64,000 bases of DNA from Dyadobacter luticola (GCF_005860805.1 NZ_VCEJ01000004.1:248001-312000); one strand, 5' to 3'. Counted from the first letter of the stretch, positions 8,193-17,740 are shown. Notes: generated by a model not told the origin, from the letters alone. Numbers and translations: made by a program.

Positions 8193-9596
8193 ATGAAGTT
8201 ATATGCGTTATTAAATATTATTTTGTGTTTTTCGGGTATAGTCCGAGCGCAGGTAGTAAATGACGCTGCTACAATCGAATTCGGTCAAAAAAACCTTTCC
8301 ATCGAACAGCCACTTCTAATATCTGTTGTTATCCGTGATGCAGAAAACCGCCCGGCTGTTGTGTTTCCTGAAATAAAAGATCTTGAAAAAAGAAGTAAGT
8401 CTGCTACCAGCTCGATAAGTACGGTGGATGGAAAAAAAGTGGTCATACAGACCATTACGCAGGAATATTTTGCTTCGAAACCGGGAAGTTATCTTGTACC
8501 TGAGTTTATATTAAACATCAACGGACAACGTCTTCACGCGGACGAAACGACTGTGGTATTTTCGGCGGGTAATGATGGCGGGAATGAGCCGACAATAGCG
8601 CAGGGGGAAACCTTGGAACCTGAGCTTGACAACATTGGGGAGGGGATTTTTCTATCCGTACAGACAGACAAGAAAAATGTATTTATCCGGGAAGGCTTCG
8701 CGCTGCGTGTCTCCTTGTATATCGCTGAAAATGCGCCGGTGCAGATGGAATTTTACAGGTTCAATGAGCAGCTCCAAGCTATCCTGAAAGCCGTGAGACC
8801 GGCGAATTGCTGGGAAGAGAATGTTGGTATTGAGGAAATAGTGAAAAGGAAAGTGACCATTTCCGGCAAAAAGTACACCGAATACAATATGTATCAGGCG
8901 CGGCTTTTCCCCATCACCACAGAGGACATTTTATTCCGGTCTGTCAAACTGGATATGCTCGTGACGGATAATGAAGGAAAAGTGAATGTGGCTAATAAGG
9001 TGATCAGAGCATTTCGCTCGAAACCTTCGCGAGTGCAGGTGAAGCAGCTGCCCGACCATCCGCTTCGGGATCAGGTGGCGGTGGGACATTATGCTTTAAA
9101 GGAATCGCTTTCGGCGGATCTGGTGTATCCCGGAGAGAGTATCCGGTATATGTTCAAAGTGGAAGGTACAGGCAACATTACCGCGATCCCGGCGCCGGTT
9201 ATTCAGGTAAATTCTTACTTCGATATTTATCCTCCGGAGGTAAGCCAGGTTGTAAAGCGAAGTTATCAGAGTGTGGCCGGAGAGAAAACATTTGATTATT
9301 TTGTTGTTCCGAGGAAGGATGGAACATTTCCGATGGGCAGGTATTTTCAGTGGGTATTTTTCAACCTGGCTACGGCGAAGTATGACACATTAAAGTCTGC
9401 CAAATCATTGAAAGTGGAAGGCGAAGATTACAAGCTGGCAAATTTATCCTTGTCGGGCTCTGCAGGTTTATATGATAATCTGGAAAGTCTGGACAGCAGC
9501 CGCCAGCTATTTGATTACAAAAAGATTTTAAAGAACGCGACGAATGCAGTAGTAATCGTACTGTTGCTGACGATGTTCTGGGTTTTTAGAAAATAA
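8193..9596 (+). CDS. BatD-like oxygen-tolerance family protein
   Basis: A 467-residue protein with a Sec signal peptide (cleavage near residue 19, IVRAQ), a long beta-rich periplasmic part, and one C-terminal transmembrane helix (about 447-464). The FGQKNLSIEQPLLISVVI start and the repeated domain pattern with LVYPGESIRYMFKVEGTGNI match BatD/BAM-type proteins of Bacteroidota. BatD normally sits with batA, batB, batC and a MoxR ATPase; here none of these is adjacent. The aroC start follows after a few bases, so co-transcription is likely. Confidence 0.75.
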   Translation: MKLYALLNIILCFSGIVRAQVVNDAATIEFGQKNLSIEQPLLISVVIRDAENRPAVVFPEIKDLEKRSKSATSSISTVDGKKVVIQTITQEYFASKPGSYLVPEFILNINGQRLHADETTVVFSAGNDGGNEPTIAQGETLEPELDNIGEGIFLSVQTDKKNVFIREGFALRVSLYIAENAPVQMEFYRFNEQLQAILKAVRPANCWEENVGIEEIVKRKVTISGKKYTEYNMYQARLFPITTEDILFRSVKLDMLVTDNEGKVNVANKVIRAFRSKPSRVQVKQLPDHPLRDQVAVGHYALKESLSADLVYPGESIRYMFKVEGTGNITAIPAPVIQVNSYFDIYPPEVSQVVKRSYQSVAGEKTFDYFVVPRKDGTFPMGRYFQWVFFNLATAKYDTLKSAKSLKVEGEDYKLANLSLSGSAGLYDNLESLDSSRQLFDYKKILKNATNAVVIVLLLTMFWVFRK

Positions 9597-9602
9597 TATT
9601 TG

Positions 9603-10682
9603 ATGGGAAGTACTTACGGTAAGATATTCAAGATTGCCACATTTGGAGAGTCACACGGTGCCGGGATCGGTGTTGTGATTGAAGGCTGCCCGGCGGGCGT
9701 AACATTCGACCAGGATTTTATTCAAAGTGAATTGACGCGGCGCAAGCCCGGACAATCGCGTATTACGACGCAGCGAAAAGAGGCGGACGAATTTGAAGTA
9801 CTTTCAGGTGTTTTTGAGGGAAAAACGACGGGCACGCCTATCGCAATTCTAATCCGCAATCAGGACCAGCGTAGCAAGGATTATTCGCACATTGCGACGC
9901 AATACCGCCCGTCGCATGCAGATTATACTTACCAGGAAAAATACGGCATCCGGGACTATCGCGGCGGTGGAAGAAGTTCTGCGCGGGAAACTGCGGCGAG
10001 GGTTGCAGCAGGCGCACTGGCAAAAACCTTGTTGCAGGAAGCCGGCGTCAATATTCAGGCATACGTTTCGCAGGTTGGAACATTAAAACTGGAAAAATCT
10101 TACTCCGAACTCGACCTGTCTCTTACCGAAACCAATGATGTACGCTGCCCGGACCCGGTTGTAGCACAGCAAATGTTCAATTATATCGATGGTATTCGTA
10201 AGCAGGGAGATTCTGTTGGAGGGGTCGTGAATTGTGTGATTACAGGCGCTCCGGTAGGCTGGGGCGAGCCGGTGTTCGACAAGTTGCACGCCGAGCTTGG
10301 AAAAGCGATGTTAAGCATCAATGCGGTAAAAGGCTTTGAGTACGGAAGCGGCTTTGAGGGTGTAACATTATTGGGCTCGCAGCATAATGACGCTTTTTAC
10401 ACAGACGAAAATGGTAAAGTAAATACCCGCACCAATCATTCGGGCGGTATCCAGGGCGGTATTTCAAATGGCCAGGACATTTATTTCAGAATAGCATTCA
10501 AGCCGGTAGCGACGATCATGCAGGATCAGGAGAGCGTAGACCAGGAAGGCAACATTGCGATTGTTCAGGGCAAAGGAAGACATGATCCCTGCGTAGTGCC
10601 AAGAGCGGTGCCGATCGTAGAAGCGATGGCGGCGATTGTACTGGCGGATTTTTATCTCAGAAATAAATTAAGCAAGCTGTAA
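9603..10682 (+). CDS. aroC: Chorismate synthase
   Basis: A 359-residue enzyme of standard length. It converts 5-enolpyruvylshikimate-3-phosphate to chorismate with reduced FMN, the last step of the shikimate pathway. Signatures seen: [10 protein letters not shown] near the N-terminus, the [22 protein letters not shown] motif in the first third, and [15 protein letters not shown] in the last third. I prefer the ATG at 9603 to the TTG directly before it (9600), because chorismate synthases begin a few residues before the YGKxF motif. The start is 6 bases after the BatD-like stop. Confidence 0.97.
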   Translation: MGSTYGKIFKIATFGESHGAGIGVVIEGCPAGVTFDQDFIQSELTRRKPGQSRITTQRKEADEFEVLSGVFEGKTTGTPIAILIRNQDQRSKDYSHIATQYRPSHADYTYQEKYGIRDYRGGGRSSARETAARVAAGALAKTLLQEAGVNIQAYVSQVGTLKLEKSYSELDLSLTETNDVRCPDPVVAQQMFNYIDGIRKQGDSVGGVVNCVITGAPVGWGEPVFDKLHAELGKAMLSINAVKGFEYGSGFEGVTLLGSQHNDAFYTDENGKVNTRTNHSGGIQGGISNGQDIYFRIAFKPVATIMQDQESVDQEGNIAIVQGKGRHDPCVVPRAVPIVEAMAAIVLADFYLRNKLSKL

Positions 10683-10883
10683 TCAAAGCTTTTGCTTTTT
10701 ACGTCGCTGATTCAAAGTCAAAACCAGCCATATCGAGCCGATAAACTCAATAATAAGGCCACCCAGAATGATGGGGCTACTTAGCTTTGCCTGGGAAGAA
10801 TTTAGGAAGGAGCCGATGGCAAGCAGAAGCATACCGGCGAGCAAAATCAGAAAGGCATTTCTCAGGCTCAATTTCACTGACAA
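10683..10883 (-). CDS. Small two-helix membrane protein
   Basis: A 66-residue protein with two hydrophobic helices (about residues 9-26 and 38-57) and a basic tail (NQRRKKQKL). The start is TTG (10883) or GTG (10877), with no ATG and an in-frame stop just upstream. It converges on aroC with no spacer. Protein-like composition and a typical two-helix layout support it, but I do not recognise a family. Confidence 0.55.
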   Translation of the reverse strand: MSVKLSLRNAFLILLAGMLLLAIGSFLNSSQAKLSSPIILGGLIIEFIGSIWLVLTLNQRRKKQKL

Positions 10884-10965
10884 TAAACTTTCGTTTCACA
10901 ATTAATGCTGGCGGAGGTATTCTTACCGAATATAAATATCGCTTTCCGTAAATGCTATCAATCCA

Positions 10966-11000
10966 AACAAAAAATGGCTCGCGAGGAGCCATTTTTTGTT
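10966..11000 (-). terminator. Intrinsic terminator of the oxidoreductase/SUMF1 operon
   Basis: A perfect 15-base stem (AACAAAAAATGGCTC and its complement) encloses a 5-base loop. On the minus strand the right arm ends in TTTTTTG. It lies 16 bases beyond the stop codon of the Gfo/Idh/MocA gene. Confidence 0.85.
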
Positions 11001-11016
11001 GATATCTATCTGATAA

Positions 11017-12360
11017 TTAGATAACCTGCGTCTTACCAGGAATTGCAACCGGGTACAGACCATCCGCACCAGGAAGAATTTTCGGAGAAGCGTCCCAGGC
11101 TAGTTTATCAGGGAAAAGATTAATGTCGGAGTTCAAAGCCTCGTCCCACTTGATCATCTTACCAGAATAAGTTGCCATGCGGCCCATGATGGCAGTCATG
11201 GTGCTTTTTGCGCCGTTTTCAGCATCAGCAAATTTGTATTCACCTTTTGCGATCGCTGCAAACAATTCGTCGTGCTCAACCTGATAGGGGTTTTTGTCAC
11301 CTTTATCGTCGTGCTGATACATGACGCCGCCTTTGTAGTCTTTCAAAATTGTCTTCTTGCCATCAAAACTGTCGATACGACCTTTTGTTCCTACGAAAGC
11401 TTCGTCTACCCGGTTCCAGGTACCTTCAAACTGACGGCACTGGCTTGAAATCGTTGTTCCATCCGCATAAACCAGGTCCAATGTATGGTGATCGAAAATT
11501 TCACCATAAGCTTTACCGGTACGAACCTGGCGACCGCCAGTTCCCTGAATTGATACAGGATAACCCTTTTTCACCCAGTTTGCTACGTCAATGTTGTGAA
11601 CGTGCTGCTCGTTGATGTGGTCACCGCAAAGCCAGTTGAAGTAATACCAGTTTCTCATTTGGTATTCCATTTCCGTCTGGTTTGGCTGACGTTCCTTCAT
11701 CCAGGGGCTGCTGCCGACCCAGTAAACTTGCCCGCCAACGATATCGCCCAGCGCGCCGTCGTGAATGCGTTTGATCGCCTCGCGGTAGTTTGCCTGATAG
11801 TGGCGTTGCAGACCAACCACCACATTCAATTTCTTTTTCTTAGCTTCCTCAGCCAGTTCAAGCACTTTACGGATTCCGGGCGCATCGGTAGCCACCGGTT
11901 TTTCCATGAAAATGTGCTTATTGTTTTTTACAGCCTCTTCGAAATGCCATGGACGGAATCCCGGAGGTGTAGCCAAGATCACGACATCCACATCCTTCAA
12001 AGCGATGGCTTTTTTGAATGCATCAAAACCAACAAATTTACGGTCCTCAGGAACATCTACTTTGGTTTTTGTATCAACCGTAGTACCAGAAGCATCCTTA
12101 TATTTTTTGGTAGTCAAATTCTTGTATGATTCTTCCAGGCGATCCTTGAATGCATCGGCCATCGCAACGATTTGTACATTTTGTGAAGTGCTCAATGCTT
12201 GCGCAGCAGCACCTGTACCTCTTCCTCCGCAACCGATCAGCGCTACTTTGATCGTCTCATTGACAGAACTGTGAAAGCCGTACCCGCCCAGCGGATTCAG
12301 CATAGCACCTCCTGCGATCAAGCCGGATGCTTTCAGAAAATTGCGTCTGTTTTGTTCCAT
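11017..12360 (-). CDS. Gfo/Idh/MocA-family oxidoreductase with Tat signal
   Basis: A 447-residue NAD(P)-dependent oxidoreductase. The N-terminus has a twin-arginine signal (NRRNFLKASGLIAGGAML), so export as a folded, cofactor-loaded protein is expected. The Rossmann fold begins at VALIGCGGRGTGA and the family EKP motif is seen in HIFMEKPVATD. The C-terminal domain carries NWYYFNWLCGDHINEQHVHNIDV. Tat-exported members include GH109-type glycosidases and sugar dehydrogenases; the substrate cannot be told here. It is the second gene of a pair with a SUMF1-fold protein 25 bases upstream. Confidence 0.9.
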   Translation of the reverse strand: MEQNRRNFLKASGLIAGGAMLNPLGGYGFHSSVNETIKVALIGCGGRGTGAAAQALSTSQNVQIVAMADAFKDRLEESYKNLTTKKYKDASGTTVDTKTKVDVPEDRKFVGFDAFKKAIALKDVDVVILATPPGFRPWHFEEAVKNNKHIFMEKPVATDAPGIRKVLELAEEAKKKKLNVVVGLQRHYQANYREAIKRIHDGALGDIVGGQVYWVGSSPWMKERQPNQTEMEYQMRNWYYFNWLCGDHINEQHVHNIDVANWVKKGYPVSIQGTGGRQVRTGKAYGEIFDHHTLDLVYADGTTISSQCRQFEGTWNRVDEAFVGTKGRIDSFDGKKTILKDYKGGVMYQHDDKGDKNPYQVEHDELFAAIAKGEYKFADAENGAKSTMTAIMGRMATYSGKMIKWDEALNSDINLFPDKLAWDASPKILPGADGLYPVAIPGKTQVI

Positions 12361-12385
12361 TACTTTTTTATTAAGAGTTTATATA

Positions 12386-13369
12386 TCAATAGTCTTCAAT
12401 CAATTTCGGGCTGTAATACGCATTGATCTCCTCAGCAGAAGGCGTTTTCAGCGGGCGTACCACGCGGAAACCAACAAATGATGCGCTGGTCATCCACCAT
12501 TCGCTTTTCGGCAATTGCGGGTCGAGGATTTTCCACTCAGGCTTGGAAGCGGTACGAGCTGCACTTCTTAAATCAGCAGGCTCGTCATCCCAGGAACCAC
12601 CTCTTACAGCAGTCGGGTAAAGCTCGGTCACCGGCGCATATTTCTCGCCGGCAGGTTGTTTGGCATAATAGTCGGGAATGTATTGATCCAATGTCCACTC
12701 CATCACATTGCCATGCATATCATAAAGTCCAAACGCATTCGGTTTCTTTTGACCAATTTTCTTATAGGCTGCGTCACTGTTTTTGCGATACCAGGCGTAT
12801 TCATCAATTTTAGATTCGTCACCAAATGAATAAGCGGTTTTAGAACCCGCGCGGCAGGCATATTCCCACTCAGCTTCTGTTGGCAGGCGGTAGAAAATGC
12901 CGGTTTTTTCGTAAAGCCACTTGCAAAAGTGGATCGCAGCATATTGCGTCATATTGATTGCCGGATAACCCGCGCGGCCCATGCCAAAAGACATATCTAC
13001 ATAAGGAGGGCTGGGGCGTGTACTTGCGTCGGTTTTCTGAACGGATTTATCAGGATCAGGATGCCTTGCAGCCATTTCCTTTTCCATATTTTTAAAAGAA
13101 TATAAATCATAAATATCCCAGATCACCTCATATTTGCCCATCCAGAAAGGCTCGATCTTTACTTTGTGCTGGGGACCTTCATCGGCTCTGCGGCCTTTTT
13201 CACTTGCGGGGCTTCCCATCGTAAACTCGCCGCCGGGAATTGCGACCATATCATACACCTGAGGACTGCCTCCGATTTTCTGCGTGTAGCTTTTAAAATT
13301 ACTGTCTTGTGCGAAGGAATTGAACGTTAGGAGAACTGTTGAGATTAGGAAAAGAAATTTTTTGGACAT
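12386..13369 (-). CDS. Exported SUMF1/formylglycine-enzyme-fold protein
   Basis: A 327-residue protein from the ATG at 13369, which gives a clean signal peptide (MSKKFLFLISTVLLTFNSFAQ); a longer frame from 13396 only adds nine residues before it. The FGE-sulfatase fold is shown by MVAIPGGEFTMGS, YEVIWDIYDLY, RLPTEAEWEYACRAGS, YDMHGNVMEWTLDQY, RGGSW and FVGFRVVRP. The active-site cysteines of true formylglycine-generating enzymes are absent from the RGGSWDDEPADLRSAAR segment. It is therefore probably a binding or non-sulfatase variant, as in GldJ/GldK-type proteins. Co-transcribed with the Tat oxidoreductase. Confidence 0.85.
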   Translation of the reverse strand: MSKKFLFLISTVLLTFNSFAQDSNFKSYTQKIGGSPQVYDMVAIPGGEFTMGSPASEKGRRADEGPQHKVKIEPFWMGKYEVIWDIYDLYSFKNMEKEMAARHPDPDKSVQKTDASTRPSPPYVDMSFGMGRAGYPAINMTQYAAIHFCKWLYEKTGIFYRLPTEAEWEYACRAGSKTAYSFGDESKIDEYAWYRKNSDAAYKKIGQKKPNAFGLYDMHGNVMEWTLDQYIPDYYAKQPAGEKYAPVTELYPTAVRGGSWDDEPADLRSAARTASKPEWKILDPQLPKSEWWMTSASFVGFRVVRPLKTPSAEEINAYYSPKLIEDY

Positions 13370-13474
13370 GGTAAAAAACGTGTTCAATGGAACCATCTAA
13401 CTGAATATAAGTGGCAATATTAGCCTATTTACCCTACTAAAACGAATTTTTTCTTTCTTGTTTGATATCTGTCC

Positions 13475-13482
13475 TAACTTTG
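13475..13482 (+). promoter_or_regulatory. -7 element for the ABC-F gene
   Basis: TAACTTTG matches TAnnTTTG and lies 25 bases before the ABC-F start codon, in a T-rich upstream context. Confidence 0.5.
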
Positions 13483-13507
13483 CAGACTTCGAATTTTACA
13501 TTTACTC

Positions 13508-15400
13508 ATGAATTATCTTTCAGCAGAAAATATAGCCAAGTCATTCGGCGATCAGTGGCTTTTTAAGAACATCAATTTTGGGATCAGCAGGGGAGATAAA
13601 GTAGCGCTGATCGGGACAAACGGAACCGGCAAAACCACTTTTTTGAACATTCTCACAGGTAAAATCCCGGCGGATCAGGGCGAAGTCAGCATTCGGAAAG
13701 ACATTCGGGTGGGTTATTTGGACCAAAGTCCGGCTTTCGATGAAACCCTCCCGGTGCTTGAAGTGATCTTTTCTTCCAATAACCCGGTAGCACAAGTTGT
13801 CAAAAAGTACGAGCACGCCATCGAAACCGATAACCACGACGAGCTGGCCGAGGTAATGGAGGATATGGACAAGTACAATGCGTGGGATTTTGAATACCGG
13901 ACAAAGGAAATTTTAGGCAGACTTGGAATCCATCATACCGACGCACTTTTCGGAACATTGTCAGGAGGCCAGCGCAAAAGGGTGGCCATGGCAAAAGTGC
14001 TGCTGGAAGATCCGGATTTACTGATCCTGGATGAGCCAACCAACCATTTGGACCTTGATACCGTGGAGTGGCTCGAAAATTACCTGAATACTTCCAACAC
14101 CACATTGCTGGTGGTTACCCATGACCGCTACTTCCTGGATACGGTTTGTAATCAAATGCTGGAATTTGCAAACGGATCGGCTTACAGTTATAAGGGTAAC
14201 TATTCTTATTTCCTTGAAAAAAAGGCGGAACGCGAGGAAATCGAGGCTGCGGGCATTGATAAAGCTAGAAATTTGATGCGGAAGGAGCTGGACTGGATCC
14301 GCAGACAGCCCAAAGCACGCGGGACGAAAGCAAAATACCGCGTCGATGCATTCGAAGAACTCAAAGAAAAAGCCAGCCAGAAAAAGCCGGATACGCAGCT
14401 GGAACTTAATGTCCGTACGTCGAGACTTGGCAGCAAGATCATTGAGTTGAACCACGTGACCAAAGGTTTTGATAACCGCACATTAATCAAGGATTTCGAA
14501 TATACCTTCCGAAAAGGCGACCGGATAGGGATCGTGGGCCAGAATGGTATGGGCAAGTCCACATTGCTCAATATGATCACCGGCGAACTGATGCCTGATA
14601 AAGGTGAAATTGTAAAAGGCGAAACCGTACAGTTTGGCTACTACCGTCAATCGGATTTGGTTTTTAATGAAAATCAGCGGGTTATTGACATTGTAAAAGA
14701 TGTGGCCGAGGTAGTTCAGCTGGGAACGGGCGAGACAGTAACTGTCGGACATTTACTTCAAGCATTCCTTTTTTCTCCTTCCAAACAATATGATTTTATT
14801 TCAAAATTGAGCGGTGGTGAAAAAAGAAGGTTGCAATTACTTTTAATCCTGATCAAGCAACCGAACTTCCTGATCCTCGATGAGCCGACGAATGACCTGG
14901 ACATTGCCAGCTTGAATGTACTCGAAGAATTTCTCTTCAACTTTCCGGGCTGCCTGCTGATCGTTTCCCACGACAGGTACTTCCTCGACCGGCTGGTACA
15001 GCACATATTTGTCTTTGAAGGCGAAGGTAAGATTAGTGACTTCCCGGGTAATTACACAGAACTGCGTGACTATCAGGACGAGCAGGAAGCCGAGAAAAAA
15101 TCGGCTGGTCAGCAGGCGCCCGCACCAAAAGTGGTAGTGCCCGAGCCGGTAACTCCTGTAAAAGAACCGGTTGTGGCGCAAGTAGCAAAGCGTAAGCTCA
15201 GCTACAAAGAGCAAAAGGAACTGGAAACGCTTGAAAAAGAGCTTGCCGACCTGGAAAAAGCAAAGGAAACATTGGTAGCGAACCTGAACAAAGGCGGCTC
15301 GCATGATGAGCTGGCAAAATGGTCAAAACAAATTGAGGAGATTACCCAAAGCCAGGAGGATAAGGAAATGAGATGGCTTGAACTGTCGGAAAATGCCTAA
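13508..15400 (+). CDS. ABC-F family ATPase (Uup-like)
   Basis: A 630-residue soluble protein with two ABC nucleotide-binding domains and no membrane helices. Domain 1 has Walker A GTNGTGKTT, signature LSGGQRKR and Walker B LLILDEPTNHLD. Domain 2 has GQNGMGKST, LSGGEKRR and FLILDEPTNDLD. A charged linker lies between them. The C-terminus (about residues 530-630) is Pro/Val-rich, then a coiled coil rich in Glu and Lys, as in Uup, which binds DNA and ribosomes. ABC-F proteins act on ribosomes or DNA intermediates. No antibiotic-resistance subtype can be claimed from sequence alone. Confidence 0.9.
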   Translation: MNYLSAENIAKSFGDQWLFKNINFGISRGDKVALIGTNGTGKTTFLNILTGKIPADQGEVSIRKDIRVGYLDQSPAFDETLPVLEVIFSSNNPVAQVVKKYEHAIETDNHDELAEVMEDMDKYNAWDFEYRTKEILGRLGIHHTDALFGTLSGGQRKRVAMAKVLLEDPDLLILDEPTNHLDLDTVEWLENYLNTSNTTLLVVTHDRYFLDTVCNQMLEFANGSAYSYKGNYSYFLEKKAEREEIEAAGIDKARNLMRKELDWIRRQPKARGTKAKYRVDAFEELKEKASQKKPDTQLELNVRTSRLGSKIIELNHVTKGFDNRTLIKDFEYTFRKGDRIGIVGQNGMGKSTLLNMITGELMPDKGEIVKGETVQFGYYRQSDLVFNENQRVIDIVKDVAEVVQLGTGETVTVGHLLQAFLFSPSKQYDFISKLSGGEKRRLQLLLILIKQPNFLILDEPTNDLDIASLNVLEEFLFNFPGCLLIVSHDRYFLDRLVQHIFVFEGEGKISDFPGNYTELRDYQDEQEAEKKSAGQQAPAPKVVVPEPVTPVKEPVVAQVAKRKLSYKEQKELETLEKELADLEKAKETLVANLNKGGSHDELAKWSKQIEEITQSQEDKEMRWLELSENA

Positions 15401-15432
15401 TTTTAAGAGCTTATCAGCCTTTTGCCTTGCCT

Positions 15433-16062
15433 ATGAATTCAATTGCCGAGTTTTTTCAATACATTCTTAACTCCGAAGAAATCATCCGCACAGGAGGTTT
15501 ACTGGTGATCACTTTCATTGTTTTCGCCGAAAACGGACTCTTTTTTGCCTTTTTCCTGCCCGGGGATTACCTGGTTTTTCTAGCTGGTGTTTTCTGCGGG
15601 ACAGGCATTCTGGACGTCCCAATCGCTATTCTTCTGATTTCCATGTTCACTGCCGCGGTACTGGGCTCTTTGCTGGGCTACATTTTCGGGCGATATTTTG
15701 GGGGAATGTTTGAAAACCGGCCTGATTCATTTTTCTTCAAGAAAAAGCACATTGAAACGACGCGCAAATATTTCGAACGCTACGGCAGCCGGACATTGAT
15801 TATCAGCCGGTTTTTGCCGGTAGTCCGCACTTTCGCCCCAATTCTGGCCGGTCTGGTCAAAATGACTTTCCCCGCATTCCTAATCAACAACGTGGCAGGC
15901 GGCGCCATCTGGATCGGCGCACTCACCGGCGGCGGCTACCTCTTCGGCGAGCGCTTCCCCTGGATCGTCGATTATGTTCAGTACATTATTTTATTTTTCC
16001 TCGCGATTACGACTTTTACGGTTGTGAAAGGGTATTTGAATGCGCGGAAGGAGATGAGTTAG
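15433..16062 (+). CDS. DedA-family membrane protein
   Basis: A 209-residue multi-pass inner-membrane protein. Family marks are FAENGLFFAFFLPGDYLVFLAG near residue 35, the GYIFGRYFGG segment, and FERYGSRTLIISRFLPVVRTFAPILAG followed by NVAGGAIW. DedA proteins are implicated in undecaprenyl-phosphate or lipid flipping and in maintenance of membrane potential. The ATG at 15433 is preferred to the TTG at 15427. It follows the ABC-F gene by 32 bases in the same direction and converges on the gamma-carbonic anhydrase gene. Confidence 0.9.
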   Translation: MNSIAEFFQYILNSEEIIRTGGLLVITFIVFAENGLFFAFFLPGDYLVFLAGVFCGTGILDVPIAILLISMFTAAVLGSLLGYIFGRYFGGMFENRPDSFFFKKKHIETTRKYFERYGSRTLIISRFLPVVRTFAPILAGLVKMTFPAFLINNVAGGAIWIGALTGGGYLFGERFPWIVDYVQYIILFFLAITTFTVVKGYLNARKEMS

Positions 16063-16070
16063 GCTCGGGT

Positions 16071-16604
16071 TTAAACATTGCTTTCATTTTCCTCCTCCCT
16101 AAACCATCCCGAATAAACAATATAATTATTAGCAGTCCTGTCAATAACCGCATTCAATTCCGGTGAAACATCTTTTAAATATTTAGCCGGATTTCCGGCG
16201 TAGATGGTTCCCGGGGGGATTTTGGTTCCCTGGGTGACGATGGCCCCGGCGGCTACGATGGCGCCTTCGCCGACGACTGCGCCGTCCATGACGATCGAGC
16301 CCATGCCGATGAGGACGCGATCTTCGATGGTGCAGCCGTGGACGATGGCATTGTGGGCGATAGAAACGTAGTTACCGATGGTCGTCGCGAAACGCTGGTA
16401 GGTGCAATGTATCACCGCGCCGTCCTGCACATTGGAGTGGTGGCCAATGCGGATGCTGTTTACATCACCGCGGATGACGGCATTGAACCATACGGTGCAG
16501 TTTTCGCCCATTTCCACATCGCCAACTATGGTTGCGTTCTCGGCAAACCAGCAGCTTTCGTCGTAAACCGGGTGTTTTCCACGGACGGATTTTATAAGTG
16601 CCAT
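16071..16604 (-). CDS. Gamma-carbonic anhydrase family protein
   Basis: A 177-residue left-handed beta-helix protein with hexapeptide repeats throughout (for example IVGDVEMGENC, VLIGMGSIVMDGAVVGEGAIVAAGA). The metal-binding histidines of the family are present in HHSNVQDGAVIH and SIAHNAIVHGC. It is the YrdA/PaaY/CaiE type. Such proteins may be carbonic anhydrases or thioesterase-like, and some are inactive scaffolds. No signal peptide. The stop is 8 bases from the convergent DedA stop. Confidence 0.88.
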   Translation of the reverse strand: MALIKSVRGKHPVYDESCWFAENATIVGDVEMGENCTVWFNAVIRGDVNSIRIGHHSNVQDGAVIHCTYQRFATTIGNYVSIAHNAIVHGCTIEDRVLIGMGSIVMDGAVVGEGAIVAAGAIVTQGTKIPPGTIYAGNPAKYLKDVSPELNAVIDRTANNYIVYSGWFREEENESNV

Positions 16605-16754
16605 ATTTTGAATTCTATGTTATTGACTGGTGGTTACTTTGTTACGCGCTTTGACCGGAAAAATAGTTAAAAGTGGCTCCTGATTTGCCAAATGAAGTTT
16701 AATTGTTACCAAAAAATAAATATATTGGGGACTACAAACTTTAACCGTGGGGTT

Positions 16755-17315
16755 ATGTCGTCGGCCATGAAAGTCTCAAAAGGAAGCCTGTTGATCGCTA
16801 AACCATATCTAGGAGACCCGAATTTTGAGCGGGGTGTGATCCTGATGTGTGAGCATAATGAGCAGGGAAGTTTCGGGTTTGTGCTCAATCAAACCACGGA
16901 ATTGTTTTTGGGAGATGTGCTCGACGACACGATCTACCAGGACATTACATTGCACCTGGGAGGCCCGGTTGAAAAAAATACCCTGCACTTCATTCACCGT
17001 CGCCCGGACCTGGTTTCCGGCGGGGTTGAAATTATGAAAGATGTTTTCTGGGGTGGCGATTTTACCGCAGTGAAAACATTGCTCAACTTGAACACATTAA
17101 CCCAGGATGATGTCCGGTTTTTTATCGGATATTCAGGCTGGGGCGGCGGGCAGCTGGACGATGAGCTGAGCCAGGATTCATGGATTGTTTCCAATACAAC
17201 TTCGGACTTTTTGTTTTCGACACCTCCGGGAAATTTCTGGCGGGAAATCCTTCGTAACATGGGCGGCGAATATCGTTCCATCGCACATTACCCCATCGAT
17301 CCGCGTCTGAATTAA
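16755..17315 (+). CDS. YqgE/AlgH family protein
   Basis: A 186-residue cytosolic protein of the YqgE/AlgH (DUF179) family. Signatures are KGSLLIAKPYLGDPNFERGVILMCEHNEQGSFGFVLN split over the first 50 residues, the LHLGGPVEKNTLHFIH motif and FFIGYSGWGGGQLDDEL. I start it at 16755 because homologues begin a few residues before the SLLIA motif; the open frame to 16692 is probably leader. A near-consensus TATATTGG element is present about 25 bases before this ATG. Function in the family is still poorly defined. Confidence 0.88.
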   Translation: MSSAMKVSKGSLLIAKPYLGDPNFERGVILMCEHNEQGSFGFVLNQTTELFLGDVLDDTIYQDITLHLGGPVEKNTLHFIHRRPDLVSGGVEIMKDVFWGGDFTAVKTLLNLNTLTQDDVRFFIGYSGWGGGQLDDELSQDSWIVSNTTSDFLFSTPPGNFWREILRNMGGEYRSIAHYPIDPRLN

Positions 17316-17349
17316 GATTATTAGACCGATTTTGTAGTCCAAAATCTTA
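17313..17349. terminator. Hairpin between convergent yqgE-like and hypothetical genes
   Basis: Arms TAAGATT and AATCTTA, extended inward by TTAGAC/GTCCAA with one bulge and one wobble pair, overlap both stop codons. The T-run is short. It is a plausible bidirectional terminator. Confidence 0.45.
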
Positions 17350-17568
17350 GTTAGGACCGTTTAGCCCGCTCACAGATTCATAATCTGATTTTATTCTTCC
17401 TACTTCCGTGGTCAGGAATTTTTGCAGCTCTTCATTGAAAATCACTTTTTCATCCTCAGGCAAAGAAGCGTATAAATCTTTCAACTCCTGATTGATCTGC
17501 GCCCGCTCTTCGGCCGAGGCTGCGTTCATGGAGCGAATGTGGAATCTTTTAAAATCAAACTTTGACAT
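17347..17568 (-). CDS. Small acidic hypothetical protein
   Basis: A 73-residue helical, acidic protein (AASAEERAQINQELKDLYAS, LPEDEKVIFNEELQKFL). The start at 17568 is chosen over the frame opening at 17592, because a TAATTTTG promoter element occupies 17590-17597 and would place the transcript start between the two. No signal peptide or membrane helix. I do not recognise the family, but the reading frame has a clear protein-like pattern and nothing is encoded on the opposite strand. Confidence 0.65.
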   Translation of the reverse strand: MSKFDFKRFHIRSMNAASAEERAQINQELKDLYASLPEDEKVIFNEELQKFLTTEVGRIKSDYESVSGLNGPN

Positions 17569-17589
17569 TGCGGGATCATTAATGAGCTC

Positions 17590-17597
17590 CAAAATTA
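17590..17597 (-). promoter_or_regulatory. -7 element deciding the start of the small acidic gene
   Basis: TAATTTTG on the minus strand fits TAnnTTTG. It lies 21 bases upstream of the ATG at 17568 and overlaps the alternative ATG at 17592, so it favours the shorter protein. Confidence 0.5.
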
Positions 17598-17740
17598 CCG
17601 AAAACCGTTCGGCTCTGAAAATTTGCCACTGGCCTTCACATTTCTGGCCGCCGTCGAATTATCAAATATTCCGTTTGCGAGACCGAACGAGAAGATAATG
17701 ACCGATGTTTATCGGAAATACTTCAATTTGATTTTTCACA

